From: an uncultured Bryobacterales bacterium
GTDB lineage: Bacteria; Acidobacteriota; Terriglobia; Bryobacterales; UBA6623
Assembly: GCA_951813605.1 (NCBI GenBank)
Contig: OX638379.1
Coordinates: forward strand, 2,118,471-2,182,470
Reading direction: 5' to 3'
DNA: 64,000 nt
Shown here one piece after another: positions 54,283 to 64,000 of the stretch (the first letter of the stretch is position 1; the number at the start of each line of letters is the position of its first letter). The position numbers and the translations under genes are program-made. Below the pieces are notes generated by a model. It was not told where the DNA came from, did not search any database, and saw only the letters and a program-made list of their open reading frames with translations.

Positions 54283-55320
54283 ATGGCCAGAGTGGTGACA
54301 TTCGGCGAGGTTATGTTGCGTCTCGCCCCTCCAAACTTCGAGCGACCGCTGCAGTCGCCGACGTTCGTCGCAACATTCGGAGGAGGTGAAGCGAACGTCG
54401 CCGTCTCGACAGCGAATCTCGGTATCCCCACTTCGTATGTCACGGCGCTGCCCGAGGGCAATTTCCTTGCGGATGCATGCATCGGGCAGCTGCAGAGCTT
54501 CGGCATCGACTGCAGCCGGATCGTCCGGAAACCGGGCCGTGTCGGCATCTATTTTCTCGAGACCGGGGCCAACCAAAGGCCTTCGAAAGTTCTCTACGAC
54601 CGCACCGACAGCTCCATCGCGCTGGCCGGCCCAGGTGAATTCGACTGGGACGCGGTTTTCGACGGGGCGACCTGGTTCCACATCACAGGCATCACGCCGG
54701 CCTTGACTCCGGGTTGCGCGGAACTGTCGCTGGAAGCGGTTCAGGCTGCGCAGGCCAAGGGCGTCACGGTCTCCTGCGACTACAACTTCCGGAAGAAGCT
54801 CTGGAATTACGGAAAGACGGCGCCGGAAGTGATGAACGAGATCGTCAACTACGTCGACGTGGGAATCGCTAACGAGGAAGACTGCCAGAGGTCGCTGGGC
54901 ATCTCCGTCGATGACGTCGATGTCGAATCGGGCCATCTGGACGTGGGTCGCTACGAGCAGCTAGCCCTGAAGGTTCTGAACCAATTCCCCAACCTGAAGA
55001 TGCAAGCCATCACGCTGCGGGAGTCCGTGTCAGCTTCCCACAACGGCTGGTCGGCCTGCCTGCATGACCGATCGAACTTTTTCCTCAGCCGCAAGTATCA
55101 GATCACGCACATCATCGATCGCGTCGGCGGGGGCGACGCCTTCTCGGGAGGTCTGATCGGCGGCCTGCATCGGTTCCCCGGAGACATGGCCCAGGCCCTG
55201 GAGTTCGCCGTGGCGGCGTCCTGCCTCAAGCATTCCGTGCCGGGAGACTTCAACCGATTCAGCGCCAGCGAAGCTCTGGCGCTGATGAAGGGTGGCGGCT
55301 CGGGCCGGGTCGAGCGCTAG
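54283..55320 (+). CDS. PfkB-family sugar kinase, 2-keto-3-deoxygluconate kinase-like
   Basis: 345-residue ribokinase-family enzyme. N-terminal block [14 protein letters not shown] (4-17), substrate-side [15 protein letters not shown] and the catalytic block [12 protein letters not shown] with Asp285 (general base) are clear. The opening GEVMLRL and the sequence YDRTDSS near residue 105 fit 2-dehydro-3-deoxygluconokinase (KdgK), which phosphorylates KDG to KDPG in uronate and polyuronide breakdown in the cytoplasm. It would complement the sugar-acid dehydratase homologue and uronate-acting sulfatases elsewhere in the window (inference). It is convergent with the uracil-DNA glycosylase gene. 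Fructokinase or other PfkB activities cannot be excluded. Confidence 0.85.
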   Translation: MARVVTFGEVMLRLAPPNFERPLQSPTFVATFGGGEANVAVSTANLGIPTSYVTALPEGNFLADACIGQLQSFGIDCSRIVRKPGRVGIYFLETGANQRPSKVLYDRTDSSIALAGPGEFDWDAVFDGATWFHITGITPALTPGCAELSLEAVQAAQAKGVTVSCDYNFRKKLWNYGKTAPEVMNEIVNYVDVGIANEEDCQRSLGISVDDVDVESGHLDVGRYEQLALKVLNQFPNLKMQAITLRESVSASHNGWSACLHDRSNFFLSRKYQITHIIDRVGGGDAFSGGLIGGLHRFPGDMAQALEFAVAASCLKHSVPGDFNRFSASEALALMKGGGSGRVER

Positions 55321-55331
55321 CGGATCCCCAC

Positions 55332-56030
55332 TCACCCGTAAACGTAGAGAAGCACCTGTTTGAGGTCTTGGAATGCCTGGACCTTCCCCTGCTTGTTGTA
55401 GCCTCGCAATAAGTAGGAGGGATGGTAGGTGGGCATCACCCGGATGCCGCCCCACTCCTGCCAATTCCCCCGCAGTCGGGTGATGCCCTCGGAGGTGCGC
55501 AGCAACGCCTTGGCTGCTGTTCCCCCCAGCACGCAGATCGCCCTTGGCTGGATAGCTTTGATTTGCCGGGCCAGAAACTGGCCGCAAATCTCCATTTCGT
55601 CCTTTTCCGGGGTGCGGTTCTTTGGGGGGCGGCACTTCACGACGTTGCAAATGTACACATCGGGCCGGCGGATCGGCAGCCCGACCCGCTCGCAGGTGCC
55701 GTCGATCATGCGGGTGAGCAACTGCCCCGCCCTGCCGACAAATGGCAGCCCCTGCTCGTCCTCCTCCGCTCCCGGCCCCTCGCCTACGAAGACCAGCTTG
55801 GCGGCGGGGTTTCCGCTACCGAACACGATGGTCTTCCGTGCCTGGTGGAGACGGCACCGCTTGCACTCACCCATATCGTTCTGGATAACCCGCAGGGCGG
55901 CCTCGTGCTGATTCTCGGCGTCCACTGGATCCTCCCGATCGGGCTCAGAGTCGATCGGATCAATGTACAGCTCATTGATTCCCAGGTCGCGGTAGAACTC
56001 AAGGTATTCGCGCATCAGGCTGGAAGACAT
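55332..56030 (-). CDS. Uracil-DNA glycosylase, type 4 (Fe-S)
   Basis: 232-residue family 4/5-like uracil-DNA glycosylase, which removes uracil from DNA. Iron-sulfur Cys residues include CKRC (before RLHQARKTIVFGSG) and Cys in NVVKCRPPKNRTP and AICVLGG. The catalytic block is GEGPGAEEDEQGLPFVGRAG, and the C-terminal motif is HPSYLLR. An extra, acidic N-terminal stretch precedes the core, with LREYLEF-type helices. ATG 56030 with GGAGG 5 nt upstream is preferred to a TTG at 56042. It is 15 bp after coaBC and in its orientation, so it is probably in one operon with uvrB and coaBC, a housekeeping block. Confidence 0.92.
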   Translation of the reverse strand: MSSSLMREYLEFYRDLGINELYIDPIDSEPDREDPVDAENQHEAALRVIQNDMGECKRCRLHQARKTIVFGSGNPAAKLVFVGEGPGAEEDEQGLPFVGRAGQLLTRMIDGTCERVGLPIRRPDVYICNVVKCRPPKNRTPEKDEMEICGQFLARQIKAIQPRAICVLGGTAAKALLRTSEGITRLRGNWQEWGGIRVMPTYHPSYLLRGYNKQGKVQAFQDLKQVLLYVYG

Positions 56031-56045
56031 CGAAGCCTCCAAACG

Positions 56046-57263
56046 TCACGCAGCCGCCCGGCGACGGTACCGAACAGCGAAGTCGAAGATGCGGGCCGCC
56101 ATGCTCGTCTTGGTCATCGTTTCCAAACGGTGAACTTCCCCGGTCGCACCTAGCACGAGCCCTTGGTTGAATTCCGTCTCGAATCCGGTAGACCCGCCGA
56201 CCGGGTTGGCAACGACGAGGTCGCATCCCTTCGAGCGCAGCTTGCTACGGGCATTGGACTCCAGGTCGTGTGTCTCGGCAGCAAACCCGATGACGAAACG
56301 GCTCCCTTTTCTTTGCGCAACGGCCCTTAGGATATCGGGTGTCTCCTCCAAGTGAATCCCGGGGGGCCCATCGCGTTTCTTGATCTTCCGGCCGGATGGC
56401 GTCGAAGGGCGGTAGTCGGCAACTGCCGCGGCCATGACTGCGATGCTCGCGTCTGGAAGGCGCTCGATCGCGGTGTCATGCATCTCTTGCGCGCTTTCCA
56501 CATCGACGCGCTCGCATCCTTGAGGTGTCGGCAAGGCGACGGGGCCGGCAATCAGTATCACTCGCGCGCCGCGCCGCGCCGCCTCCTCGGCGAGCGCGAA
56601 GCCCATTCGGCCGCTCGAGCGATTGGACAAATACCGAACCGGATCCAGAGCCTCCCTAGTAGGCCCCGCCGTAATCAGGACGCACTCGCCGTGCATGTCG
56701 CCGCGGAAACGCAATGCATCTCGCACGGCGGCGACGATGGGCTCCGAATCGGCCAGGCGACCGCGGCCGACGGTCCCGCACGCCAACTCTCCGCTGCCGG
56801 GCTCCACCACGACCGCTCCTCTGGACCGGAGCACCGCCAAGTTCTCCCTCGTGGCCGGGTGCTCCCACATGCGCGTATTCATGGCAGGCGCCAGCACGAG
56901 CGGCCCCGTGAAGGCAAGGTGGGCCGTGCTAAGGAAATCGTCGGCGAGCCCGAGCGCGAACTTGGCTAGTATGTCCGCCGTCGCCGGGGCGACCAGCATC
57001 AAGTCAGATGCTTGCGCGACCTCAATGTGCGCAACCGAGCTAGTGAGCGTCTCGTCCGCGGACAAATCGGCGAAGAGATCTGTAATCACCCTGTTGCCGG
57101 TCAGCGACGCCAGAGTGAGGGGCGTGATGAACTTCGTCGCGGCCCGCGTCATGACGGCTTGCACGCGGTATCCGTCCGACCGCAGGGCGCGGACGAGCTC
57201 CGCAGACTTGTAGGCGGCTATGCCGCCCGACACGCCCAGCAAGATGGTTTTTTCATTGCTCAT
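56046..57263 (-). CDS. coaBC: Bifunctional phosphopantothenoylcysteine decarboxylase / phosphopantothenate-cysteine ligase
   Basis: 405-residue CoaBC (Dfp) of coenzyme A biosynthesis. The flavin decarboxylase half has GVSGGIAAYKSAELVRAL (near residue 10), AHIEVAQASDLMLVAPATA with the active-site His, PAMNTRMW and the Cys in SGELACG. The ligase half has ITAGPTREALDPVRYLSNRSSG, AAAVADYRP and KIKK, typical of CoaB nucleotide and cysteine binding. The frame is open to 57335, but ATG 57263 starts MSNEKTILLGVSGG, normal for the family. It lies 64 bp after uvrB and 15 bp before the UDG gene, all minus strand. Confidence 0.95.
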   Translation of the reverse strand: MSNEKTILLGVSGGIAAYKSAELVRALRSDGYRVQAVMTRAATKFITPLTLASLTGNRVITDLFADLSADETLTSSVAHIEVAQASDLMLVAPATADILAKFALGLADDFLSTAHLAFTGPLVLAPAMNTRMWEHPATRENLAVLRSRGAVVVEPGSGELACGTVGRGRLADSEPIVAAVRDALRFRGDMHGECVLITAGPTREALDPVRYLSNRSSGRMGFALAEEAARRGARVILIAGPVALPTPQGCERVDVESAQEMHDTAIERLPDASIAVMAAAVADYRPSTPSGRKIKKRDGPPGIHLEETPDILRAVAQRKGSRFVIGFAAETHDLESNARSKLRSKGCDLVVANPVGGSTGFETEFNQGLVLGATGEVHRLETMTKTSMAARIFDFAVRYRRRAAA

Positions 57264-57327
57264 TCCCGAAGCCGACAATCTCAGTATAGGGATCGCGCCG
57301 CCGCTCGAGACGGGTGGGTCCGCCAAT

Positions 57328-59337
57328 TCAGGCAACTCCTACCGGGGACATTGAGAATAGGTCCTCTGCCTTCATCGCCCGGACTCGGTCCCGCAGCTTT
57401 GCAGCCTTCTCGAACTCGAACTTCTGGGCCGCATCCCTCATCTTGGATTCCAGCTCGGCGACCAGCGCTTCGTATTCCTCTTTGGTCTGGGGAACCAGTT
57501 CCGTCTCTTCGGCGATCGGCACATCGACATAGTCCGCATCCACGATGCGGGCCAGAGTCATGTCAATCGGCTTCACGATCGTCTCGGGCGTGATTCCATG
57601 CGCATCGTTGTAGCTCTGCTGGAGGTGCCGGCGGCGAGTTGTCTCGGCAATTGCTTGCGCCATACTGCCGGTGATGCGGTCGGCGTACAAGAGCGCCTTC
57701 CCGTGCACGTTGCGCGCCGCGCGGCCCATAGTCTGTATCAAAGAGCCCGCAGATCGCAGGAAGCCTTCCTTGTCGGCGTCTAGGATCGCGACGAGAGACA
57801 CCTCCGGGAGGTCAAGGCCCTCCCGGAGGAGATTGATCCCTACCAGCAGGTCGAACTCTCCCCGGCGCAGGTCGCGCAACGTCTTGACCCGGTCCAGTGT
57901 GTCCACTTCCGAGTGCAGGTAACGGCAGCGCACGCCGGCTTCGGCGTAGTATTCGGACAGATCTTCCGCCATGCGCTTTGTCAGGGTTGTCACCAGGATC
58001 CGCTCGTCGGCTTCGGCCCGAGCTCGGATCTCGCGCAGCAAGTCGTCGATCTGGCCTCTCACCGGGCGCACCTCGACTTCCGGATCCAGCAGGCCGGTCG
58101 GCCTGATGACTTGCTCCGCGATGACCCCGGCTGACTTGGTCAATTCGTAGGGGCCAGGCGTAGCCGAGACGTACATCAGCTGGAATGTCCGGGCTTCGAA
58201 CTCTTCGAACGTGAGCGGCCGGTTGTCCAGAGCGCTTGGGAGGCGGAAGCCGTGCTCTATGAGCCGTTCCTTCCGCGACCGGTCCCCATGGAACATCGCC
58301 CGCACCTGCGGAATCGTCTGGTGACTCTCGTCGACGATCAGGATCGTGTCGTGGGGAAGGTAGTCCAGCAGGGTCGGCGGCGGCTCCCCGGGCTTGCGAT
58401 CGGAGAAGTGCCGGGAGTAGTTCTCGATGCCATGGCAGTACCCGATCTCGCGCATCATCTCGATGTCAAACTGCGTCCGCTGACTCAGGCGCTGCGCTTC
58501 GAGCAGCTTGCCAATCCCGTTGAGCTCGCGAGTCCACCAATCGAGTTCCTCCGTGATGCTGTCGATGGCCCCGAGCATCGACTCGTCCGACATCACGTAG
58601 TGACTGGCTGGGTAGATCGGGAGTCGCAGGTAGGTTTGGCGCACCAAGCCCAGCAACGGATCAATCTGCGACAGGGAATCAACCTCGTCGCCCCAGAGCT
58701 CGATCCGATAGGCGTAGTCGTCGTAAGGAGGATAGACTTCGATGACGTCGCCAATCATGCGGAACGAGCCGCGCTCGAAATTGCCGAGATCGTTCCTGTT
58801 GTAAAGGATCTTGACAAGCTGGCGCACGATCTCCTTGCGAGAAATGCGCTGCCCTTTCTCCAGCATCAGCAGCATGTCGTAGTAGGCGTCCGGGGAGCCG
58901 AGACCGTAGATGCAGCTAACGCTCGCAACGATCACGCAATCCCGGCGCTCGAACAGCGACTTGGTCGCCGCAAGGCGCAGCTTGCTCAGATCCTCGTTGA
59001 TCGTCGCTTCCTTCTCGATGTAGGTGTCGCTGGCCGGCATGTAGGCCTCGGGCTGGTAGTAGTCGTAGTAGCTGACGAAGTACTCGACGGCGTTGTCCGG
59101 AAAGAACGACTTGAACTCGTGATACAGCTGGGCCGCTAGCGTCTTGTTGTGAGCGAGCACAAGTGTCGGGCGCTGGAGGGCCTCGATGACCTTGGCTACC
59201 GTGTAAGTCTTTCCGGAGCCTGTTACGCCGAGCAGGACTTGGTGGTCGTCGCCGCTCTCGACCCCGTGAACGAGCTGTTCAATTGCCGACGCCTGGTCTC
59301 CGCGCGGGCTGTAGTCGGAGTCCAATCGGAAGGGCAT
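57328..59337 (-). CDS. uvrB: Excinuclease ABC subunit B
   Basis: 669-residue UvrB, the damage-verifying helicase-like subunit of nucleotide excision repair. Walker A is GVTGSGKT (39-46). The beta-hairpin region is [13 protein letters not shown], and the helicase blocks include [15 protein letters not shown] and [22 protein letters not shown]-terminal UVR domain ([23 protein letters not shown]) for UvrC contact is intact. Length and start (ATG 59337) match the family. No LexA-like box is obvious upstream. It is the first gene of the uvrB-coaBC-UDG group. Confidence 0.97.
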   Translation of the reverse strand: MPFRLDSDYSPRGDQASAIEQLVHGVESGDDHQVLLGVTGSGKTYTVAKVIEALQRPTLVLAHNKTLAAQLYHEFKSFFPDNAVEYFVSYYDYYQPEAYMPASDTYIEKEATINEDLSKLRLAATKSLFERRDCVIVASVSCIYGLGSPDAYYDMLLMLEKGQRISRKEIVRQLVKILYNRNDLGNFERGSFRMIGDVIEVYPPYDDYAYRIELWGDEVDSLSQIDPLLGLVRQTYLRLPIYPASHYVMSDESMLGAIDSITEELDWWTRELNGIGKLLEAQRLSQRTQFDIEMMREIGYCHGIENYSRHFSDRKPGEPPPTLLDYLPHDTILIVDESHQTIPQVRAMFHGDRSRKERLIEHGFRLPSALDNRPLTFEEFEARTFQLMYVSATPGPYELTKSAGVIAEQVIRPTGLLDPEVEVRPVRGQIDDLLREIRARAEADERILVTTLTKRMAEDLSEYYAEAGVRCRYLHSEVDTLDRVKTLRDLRRGEFDLLVGINLLREGLDLPEVSLVAILDADKEGFLRSAGSLIQTMGRAARNVHGKALLYADRITGSMAQAIAETTRRRHLQQSYNDAHGITPETIVKPIDMTLARIVDADYVDVPIAEETELVPQTKEEYEALVAELESKMRDAAQKFEFEKAAKLRDRVRAMKAEDLFSMSPVGVA

Positions 59338-59455
59338 CTGGATTTAGTTTACTGAGCGTCGTAAGACCTCGCTAGCGTCCTTGAACCAGTCGGGATCGGA
59401 TCGAACGGGCTCGCGGCGGGCTCAGAATCTGTGCCGACCCCGTATGCGTCGAGGC

Positions 59456-59755
59456 CTACGTGTCTTGTGGGGCTTCGACACCCTCGTCCTGTTGCTGCGC
59501 TTTGCGACAGTGACGATCGTCGTGGTCGCCGGCCACGATATAAGTGTCCAATCGATCACTGAAGCGGCTGTATTCTGCTGGGCCCAATTCGCGCGGCGTC
59601 CTTTCGCGCGCCTTCTTGTCCATGAAGTGCGTCCGGGCGCCTCGATGGTCGACCACCGTTCCGTGCGCCATGATCAGCTCGATGACGTCCCTGCCGATTC
59701 CGCGCTGCTGACATCCCTTCTCGGCGTGTTCCGTTAGCACCCGGCGATCCGCCAT
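59456..59755 (-). pseudogene. Small protein, probably frameshifted near its C-terminus
   Basis: 99-residue open frame from ATG 59755. The first about 75 residues look genuine (LTEHAEKGCQQRGIGRDVIE, HGTVVDHRGARTHFMDKKARERT, RLDTYIVAGD) and resemble small DUF4258-like proteins with a helix-turn and a final beta-hairpin. After VAGD the frame becomes His/Gln-rich, while a one-base shift gives TTIVTVAKRSNRTR, the expected closing strand, running to a stop at 59422. A single extra C in GACCACG would explain it. No partner toxin or antitoxin is identifiable. Function unknown. Confidence 0.5.
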
Positions 59756-60005
59756 TGACACCGCCACTCAATGCCTCGAAGGAGACACTCAGCGCCGCGT
59801 ACCGCCGATCCAGTCCGGGACCGAGTTGCAGACGATGCACAAGCCCGGCCGCGGGGAGATGAACACACCTTTAACCGCATCGGGACTGTACCATATGGGC
59901 TGGCAACTGCGCGAGGCCATTGGCCGTCTAGGCTGGGCGGTCTTTCCGGCCTTGCACATAGGGCGCAGGTCGCGGAATCAACGGACATCAATGGAAGCCC
60001 CGGGC

Positions 60006-62852
60006 ATGAATGGACGCCATCCAAAATGGCTGCTGCTGGCACTGTCGCTGTGCCTAGGTTCGGCCACTGGTGAAGCCACGGAGATCCGTTTCGACGAGAG
60101 AATCCTTCCGATCTTCCAGAAACGCTGCGCTGTCTGCCACCTAGGCCCTAACGCGCAGAAGGGCATGCGTGTCGGCAGCGTCGACGATCTCTTGCGCGGT
60201 GGCGAGTCGGGTCCCGCCATCGTTCCGGGCGATCCGGATGCAAGCCCGATTCTTTCCAAGGTGGCAGGCGAGAAGCCGGAAATGCCTCCGATAGGCGAAC
60301 CGATGACCGTCGAAGAGGTCGCAGCTCTTCGCAGCTGGATCGCCGCGGGCGCGCCGCGCGACGGGAGCAGTCAAGAATCGAGCACCGAAGCGGTCTGGTG
60401 GTCCCTTCGAGCGCTGCGCGACACGCCCGTGCCAGAGCCGGGTGGCATCTGGGCACGCTCCGCGATCGATGGCTTCCTGCTGGCGGGCATGGCCAAGAAG
60501 GCCTTGGCCCCCTCTAGCGAAGCTGACCGAAGGACATTGATCCGGCGATTGAGCTTCGACTTGCTAGGCCTGCCTCCGACCATCGAGGAGGTCAACGCGT
60601 TCGTCGGAGACTCGACCCCGGCGGCCTACGAGCGACTCGTGGACCGGATGCTGGCGTCTCCGGCCTACGGCGAAAGGTGGGGTCGGCATTGGCTGGACGT
60701 GGCCCGCTTCGGCGAAAGCAACGGCTACGAGCAGAACCACCTGAGGGAGCGCGCGTGGCCCTACCGCGACTGGGTGATCCGATCGCTTAACGAGGACAAG
60801 CCGTTCAACCGAATGATTGTGGAGCAACTAGCCGGTGATCAGGTAGTACCTGACGATCCGTTCATCCAAGCCGCTACGGGGTTCTTAGTTGCGGGTCCGC
60901 ACGACACCGTGAACATCAAGAATCCGGCAGGCGAAGCGCAGAAGCGCGCCAATCACCTCGACGACATCATCATGGGTACCGCATCGGCGTTTCTCGGACT
61001 CACCGTGCATTGCGCCCGCTGCCACGACCACAAATTCGACCCCATTGGAAACAAGGACTACTACCGGATGCAGGCCGTGTTCTCGGGTGTCTGGCACGGG
61101 GAGCGGATCTGGGATTTCCCCCAGCGGGTTGCGGCGTTCGAATCTGCGGCGGAGCCGCTTTCGGAAACGATCCGGCAAAGCGACGAGGCGCTGGCGGCCC
61201 TTCGCGAGGGTGCCAGGAATCGGGTGGAGGCAATACGGCACGAAGTCCTAGGGCGGTACCGTCCCCGGGTCGATCAGGCCGGGACGGACGAGACGTTCGA
61301 GCCGGTGGAAGCGCGCTTCGTGCGGATGGTGATTAGCGCATCCACAGCCGGGCGGCGCCAAGTCGATTTGGACGAGTTCGCTATTTGGTCAGCGGGACAG
61401 GGTGCTCGCAACGTGGCGCTCGGCGGCATCGCAACAGCCAGTTCCACCCGCGTGGACTCGGCAAGCCCGGACACCTACTCACCGAAGAATCTAGTGGACG
61501 GCAAATACGACAGGCGCTGGATTTCGGCGGGCGGTCTGCCCGCTTGGATCCAAGTCGAGCTGACGGATGCCCATCGCGTGGATCGAGTCGAATGGTCCTC
61601 CGACCGCCTCGGGGGCTTCGGCGGTAGATACGGCAGACCGCAACCGGAGACCTATGAAATCGAGGTTTCGGTGGACGGCGAGTCGTGGGAGACGGTGGCG
61701 ACATCGGAGGGTCGGCTGCCGTTCTCCGAGGAGGTCCAAGACCAACTGCTCCTGCGCGCAGTTTTCACCGCGCAAGAGGACCTTTCCTGGGACCGTCACC
61801 AGAAGCGCAAGCGGGCCGCGGAGCAGCGGCTCAGGAAGCTGGCGAGACCGCGCGAAGCGTTTCTCGGACGGTTCGAGCAGCCCACGGAGCCTTCGTTCGT
61901 GATGGTGCGCGGCGATCCGATGAACAAGGGAGGCGAGGTAGCGCCGGGCAGCCTCAGCACCCTCGACGGCTTGCTAGAGGGATTCGAGCTTGCGCCGGAC
62001 GCGCCGGAATCCGACCGCCGGCTTGCCCTGGCGCGCTGGATCGCGTCGGACAAGAACGCATTGACCGCCCGAGTGATCGTCAATCGCGTCTGGATGCATC
62101 ACTTCGGCCGCCCCTTGGTGCGCAACCCCAGCGATTTCGGCGTCAACGGGGGGGAGCCGACTCACCCGGAATTGCTCGACTGGCTGGCCGCCCGACTGGT
62201 CGGGACGCACGGATGGCGCCTGAAGCCGCTGCACAAGGAAATCGTGCTGTCCGCCGCTTACCGGCAGTCCAGCCGCTTCGACGAGACGCTGGCGACGGTG
62301 GACACCGACGGGGCATTTCTTTGGAGATTCACGCCGAGACGCCTCGGCGCCGAAGAGTTGCGGGACGCGATTCTGTCGACGAGCGGCAATCTGGACCGCG
62401 GGATGGGCGGGCCGGGCTTTCGTCTGTACCGGTACACGGTCGACAATGTCGCAACCTACTACCCGCTCGAAGAATTCTCGAGAGACACCCACCGACGGTC
62501 GGTGTACCACCAGCACGCACGCTCTGTAAAGCCGGAGTTGCTCGGCGAATTCGACTGTCCGGACAGCTCCCTGCCGGCCCCTAGGCGGATTTCTACGACC
62601 TCGCCGCTGCAGGCGTTGACATTGCTGAACAGTGCATTCGTGCTGGATCAGGCGAATGCGTTTGCAGAGCGCATTCGTAGGGTTGCCGGGAATGATCGAC
62701 GGAGAGATGTCTCGGTCGCTTGGCAGGTGGCGTTCGCGCGGAAACCTACGGACGAAGAAGCAGAGAGGGCGGAGGCTTTCATGAAGGACCATGGCCTCGA
62801 GGCTTTGGCGAGGGCAATTCTGAATTCAAACGAATTCCTGTACGTCTTCTAA
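60006..62852 (+). CDS. DUF1549/DUF1553 protein with haem motifs and inserted discoidin (F5/8 type C-like) domain
   Basis: 948-residue exported protein. A signal peptide (WLLLALSLCLGSATGEA, ending near residue 24) precedes a PSCyt1-type haem motif CAVCH (41-45). DUF1549 follows with a second CARCH near residue 335 (CARCHDHKFDPIG). An inserted discoidin-like domain occupies about 430-580 (EARFVRMVISAS, NVALGGIATASSTRVD, YEIEVSVDGESWETVATSEG). DUF1553 runs about 668-945 (NRVWMHHFGRPLVRNPSDFG, FTPRRLGAEELRDAIL). An in-frame start at 59826 and one at 59991 exist; 60006 gives the cleanest signal peptide. It is followed after 408 bp by a DUF1501 gene. The carbohydrate-binding insert distinguishes it from the paralogue at 11918-14653. 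Confidence 0.92.
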   Translation: MNGRHPKWLLLALSLCLGSATGEATEIRFDERILPIFQKRCAVCHLGPNAQKGMRVGSVDDLLRGGESGPAIVPGDPDASPILSKVAGEKPEMPPIGEPMTVEEVAALRSWIAAGAPRDGSSQESSTEAVWWSLRALRDTPVPEPGGIWARSAIDGFLLAGMAKKALAPSSEADRRTLIRRLSFDLLGLPPTIEEVNAFVGDSTPAAYERLVDRMLASPAYGERWGRHWLDVARFGESNGYEQNHLRERAWPYRDWVIRSLNEDKPFNRMIVEQLAGDQVVPDDPFIQAATGFLVAGPHDTVNIKNPAGEAQKRANHLDDIIMGTASAFLGLTVHCARCHDHKFDPIGNKDYYRMQAVFSGVWHGERIWDFPQRVAAFESAAEPLSETIRQSDEALAALREGARNRVEAIRHEVLGRYRPRVDQAGTDETFEPVEARFVRMVISASTAGRRQVDLDEFAIWSAGQGARNVALGGIATASSTRVDSASPDTYSPKNLVDGKYDRRWISAGGLPAWIQVELTDAHRVDRVEWSSDRLGGFGGRYGRPQPETYEIEVSVDGESWETVATSEGRLPFSEEVQDQLLLRAVFTAQEDLSWDRHQKRKRAAEQRLRKLARPREAFLGRFEQPTEPSFVMVRGDPMNKGGEVAPGSLSTLDGLLEGFELAPDAPESDRRLALARWIASDKNALTARVIVNRVWMHHFGRPLVRNPSDFGVNGGEPTHPELLDWLAARLVGTHGWRLKPLHKEIVLSAAYRQSSRFDETLATVDTDGAFLWRFTPRRLGAEELRDAILSTSGNLDRGMGGPGFRLYRYTVDNVATYYPLEEFSRDTHRRSVYHQHARSVKPELLGEFDCPDSSLPAPRRISTTSPLQALTLLNSAFVLDQANAFAERIRRVAGNDRRRDVSVAWQVAFARKPTDEEAERAEAFMKDHGLEALARAILNSNEFLYVF

Positions 62853-63260
62853 GGCGCCAGGAGCGAAGCCCGGGGTCACAACATGACAAGTTGTCGGGTT
62901 CCAATCGCAGCACAAGTGAATCCCTCAGTCACCGTCGCCTAGCGCAACCGCGAACGAAGGGTCTCCCGAATTTCCGCCAATGCATAGCCATTCCCCGGTT
63001 GAGGCCCCGATCCATTCACCGCCTCCATGACTCTGTATCAACACGACGGTCAGTGAACTGCAGCCGCAGAGAGCCCATGAGGCAGCCTGCAGACCGCCCG
63101 ACTTCGGCACGCAGGGGCGCCATGGAAAGGGATTGGATCGTGAAGGAGGTTCTCGCCTGCACCAGGTGGAGCCCGGCTCGCGGTACCGGCATGCAATTCA
63201 CTGGAACGGTGGCAGCTCAAGCATGTGGTTTACTTGAATCGTCTGGGCGGAACCCGCCAA
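62853..63260. other. Intergenic region
   Basis: 408 bp between the cytochrome-like gene and its DUF1501 partner, much longer than the 14 bp gap of the other such pair. Only a small inverted repeat, GACAA-G-TTGTC (62885-62895), stands out. No gene recognised. Confidence 0.5.
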
Positions 63261-64000
63261 ATGATATTGCACCCGTCGCGGAGAGAGTTGCTAGGGGACT
63301 TCGTCACGGGACTTCAAGGCGTTGCACTCGCTTCCCTTCTCCCTACGATCACTCCAGCCGCGAATAATGGGACTCATTTCGCGCCGAAGGCTAAGCGGGT
63401 TTTGCAAATTTTCTGCCCCGGCGCGGCATCCCACATTGACCTTTGGGATTACAAGCCAGAACTGCAAAGGCGTTCCGGAATGCCAGCCCCGGCCGAAATG
63501 GACGCCGTCACGTTCCAAGGCAAGAACGGCGCCCTTATGGGCTCGCCATGGGAATTCATCCCTCGAGGGCAGAGCGGCAAGATGGTCACTGAGCTTCTTC
63601 CCGAACTAGGCAGCTTGGTAGACGAAATCGCCTTCATTCACTCGATGCAGTCAACAACCAACACGCACGGCCCGGCCTGCGTGCTGCTCAATACGGGCTT
63701 CGTCCTTGAAGGATTCCCTTCGTCAGGATCATGGGTAAGCTACGCGCTTGGGTCAGCGAACAACAACCTCCCGACCTACGTCGCGATCCCGGACATCCGA
63801 GGGATCCCGCCGGCTGGCCCGGCCAACTGGGGGTCTGGATTCCTTCCCGCCGAGCATCAGGCCATCGTGTTCAACGCACAGGAGCCGATTCGAAACCTAG
63901 AGCGGCCGCCTGGGATCCCGGCCCGCACGGACACGGCCACTCGCGACTTCCTTCGATTCCTGGACAGCAACCACGCTGCCCGCCATCCAGGAGAGCAGGA
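63261..64000 (+). CDS. DUF1501 domain protein, 3' part beyond the window
   Basis: The frame opens at ATG 63261 and stays open to the right edge (246 full codons). The N-terminus MILHPSRRELLGDFVTGLQG has a twin-arginine motif and a hydrophobic stretch, as in the DUF1501 protein at 10473-11903. Family blocks KRVLQIFCPGAASHIDLWDYKPEL, SMQSTTNTHGPACVLLNTG, GSWVSYALGSANNNLPTYV and the GFLPAEHQAIVFNAQEPI segment are all present. It is the expected Tat-exported partner of the preceding DUF1549/DUF1553 protein. No strong ribosome site; start chosen by the signal peptide. The C-terminal half is not seen. Confidence 0.92.
   Translation, partial: MILHPSRRELLGDFVTGLQGVALASLLPTITPAANNGTHFAPKAKRVLQIFCPGAASHIDLWDYKPELQRRSGMPAPAEMDAVTFQGKNGALMGSPWEFIPRGQSGKMVTELLPELGSLVDEIAFIHSMQSTTNTHGPACVLLNTGFVLEGFPSSGSWVSYALGSANNNLPTYVAIPDIRGIPPAGPANWGSGFLPAEHQAIVFNAQEPIRNLERPPGIPARTDTATRDFLRFLDSNHAARHPGEQ

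Overview
The window is about 60% GC and gene-dense. It has no rRNA, no tRNA or CRISPR that I could see, and no insertion sequence. The gene content points to a Gram-negative, heterotrophic, glycan-using bacterium, most likely an Acidobacteriota. Reasons: an Oar-like TonB-dependent receptor with an N-terminal carboxypeptidase-regulatory-like domain, a CBM9-like/DUF5916 outer-membrane protein, three modules of the DUF1501/DUF1549/DUF1553 and DUF1592/DUF1552 type, and many sulfatases. Planctomycetota, Verrucomicrobiota and other sulfatase-rich phyla share several of these families, so the phylum is an inference. The sulfatase load suggests a marine or host-associated habitat.

Layout. 1-300: start of an SRAP (HMCES/YedK) gene cut by the left edge. 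573-8422: tripartite efflux genes, one membrane-fusion protein and two different RND pumps. 8610-17305 (minus strand): PPK2-type kinase, Tat-exported rhamnonate-dehydratase-like enzyme, DUF1549/DUF1553 cytochrome-like protein, DUF1501 Tat partner and a lipoprotein sulfatase. 17720-29351: sulfatase, DUF5916 protein, lipoprotein ADP-ribosylglycohydrolase, two related Tat sulfatases around an exported esterase, and an NHL propeller. 29813-33132: translationally coupled DUF1592-type cytochrome and DUF1552 protein. 33146-33931: MhpD-like hydratase. 34290-40423: four consecutive sulfatase genes, the first a pseudogene, with ATGA overlaps at two of the three junctions. 40847-44158: TonB-dependent receptor. 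44491-48568: a decaying CoA-metabolism operon (biotin carboxylase remnant, frameshifted CaiB/BaiF CoA-transferase, second CaiB/BaiF gene) divergent from an MFS transporter. 49331-55320: radical SAM protein, SufE, FG-GAP/VCBS repeat protein, KDG-kinase-like PfkB kinase. 55332-59337: uvrB-coaBC-UDG in one direction. 59456-64000: a small damaged gene, then a second DUF1549/DUF1553 protein with an inserted discoidin-like domain and a DUF1501 gene cut by the right edge.

How the genes may work together (inference): the seven intact sulfatases all carry export or lipoprotein signals, so desulfation would happen outside the cytoplasm. The TonB receptor and DUF5916 protein would act at the outer membrane, and the MFS transporter, acid-sugar dehydratase homologue, hydratase and KDG-like kinase would handle the products. 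The most interesting non-routine signals are the two decaying loci (sulfatase pseudogene; CoA-transferase/biotin-carboxylase operon with conserved ATGA coupling), the exported forms of normally cytoplasmic enzyme families (enolase superfamily, ADP-ribosylglycohydrolase), and the three multihaem/Tat-partner modules of unknown function.
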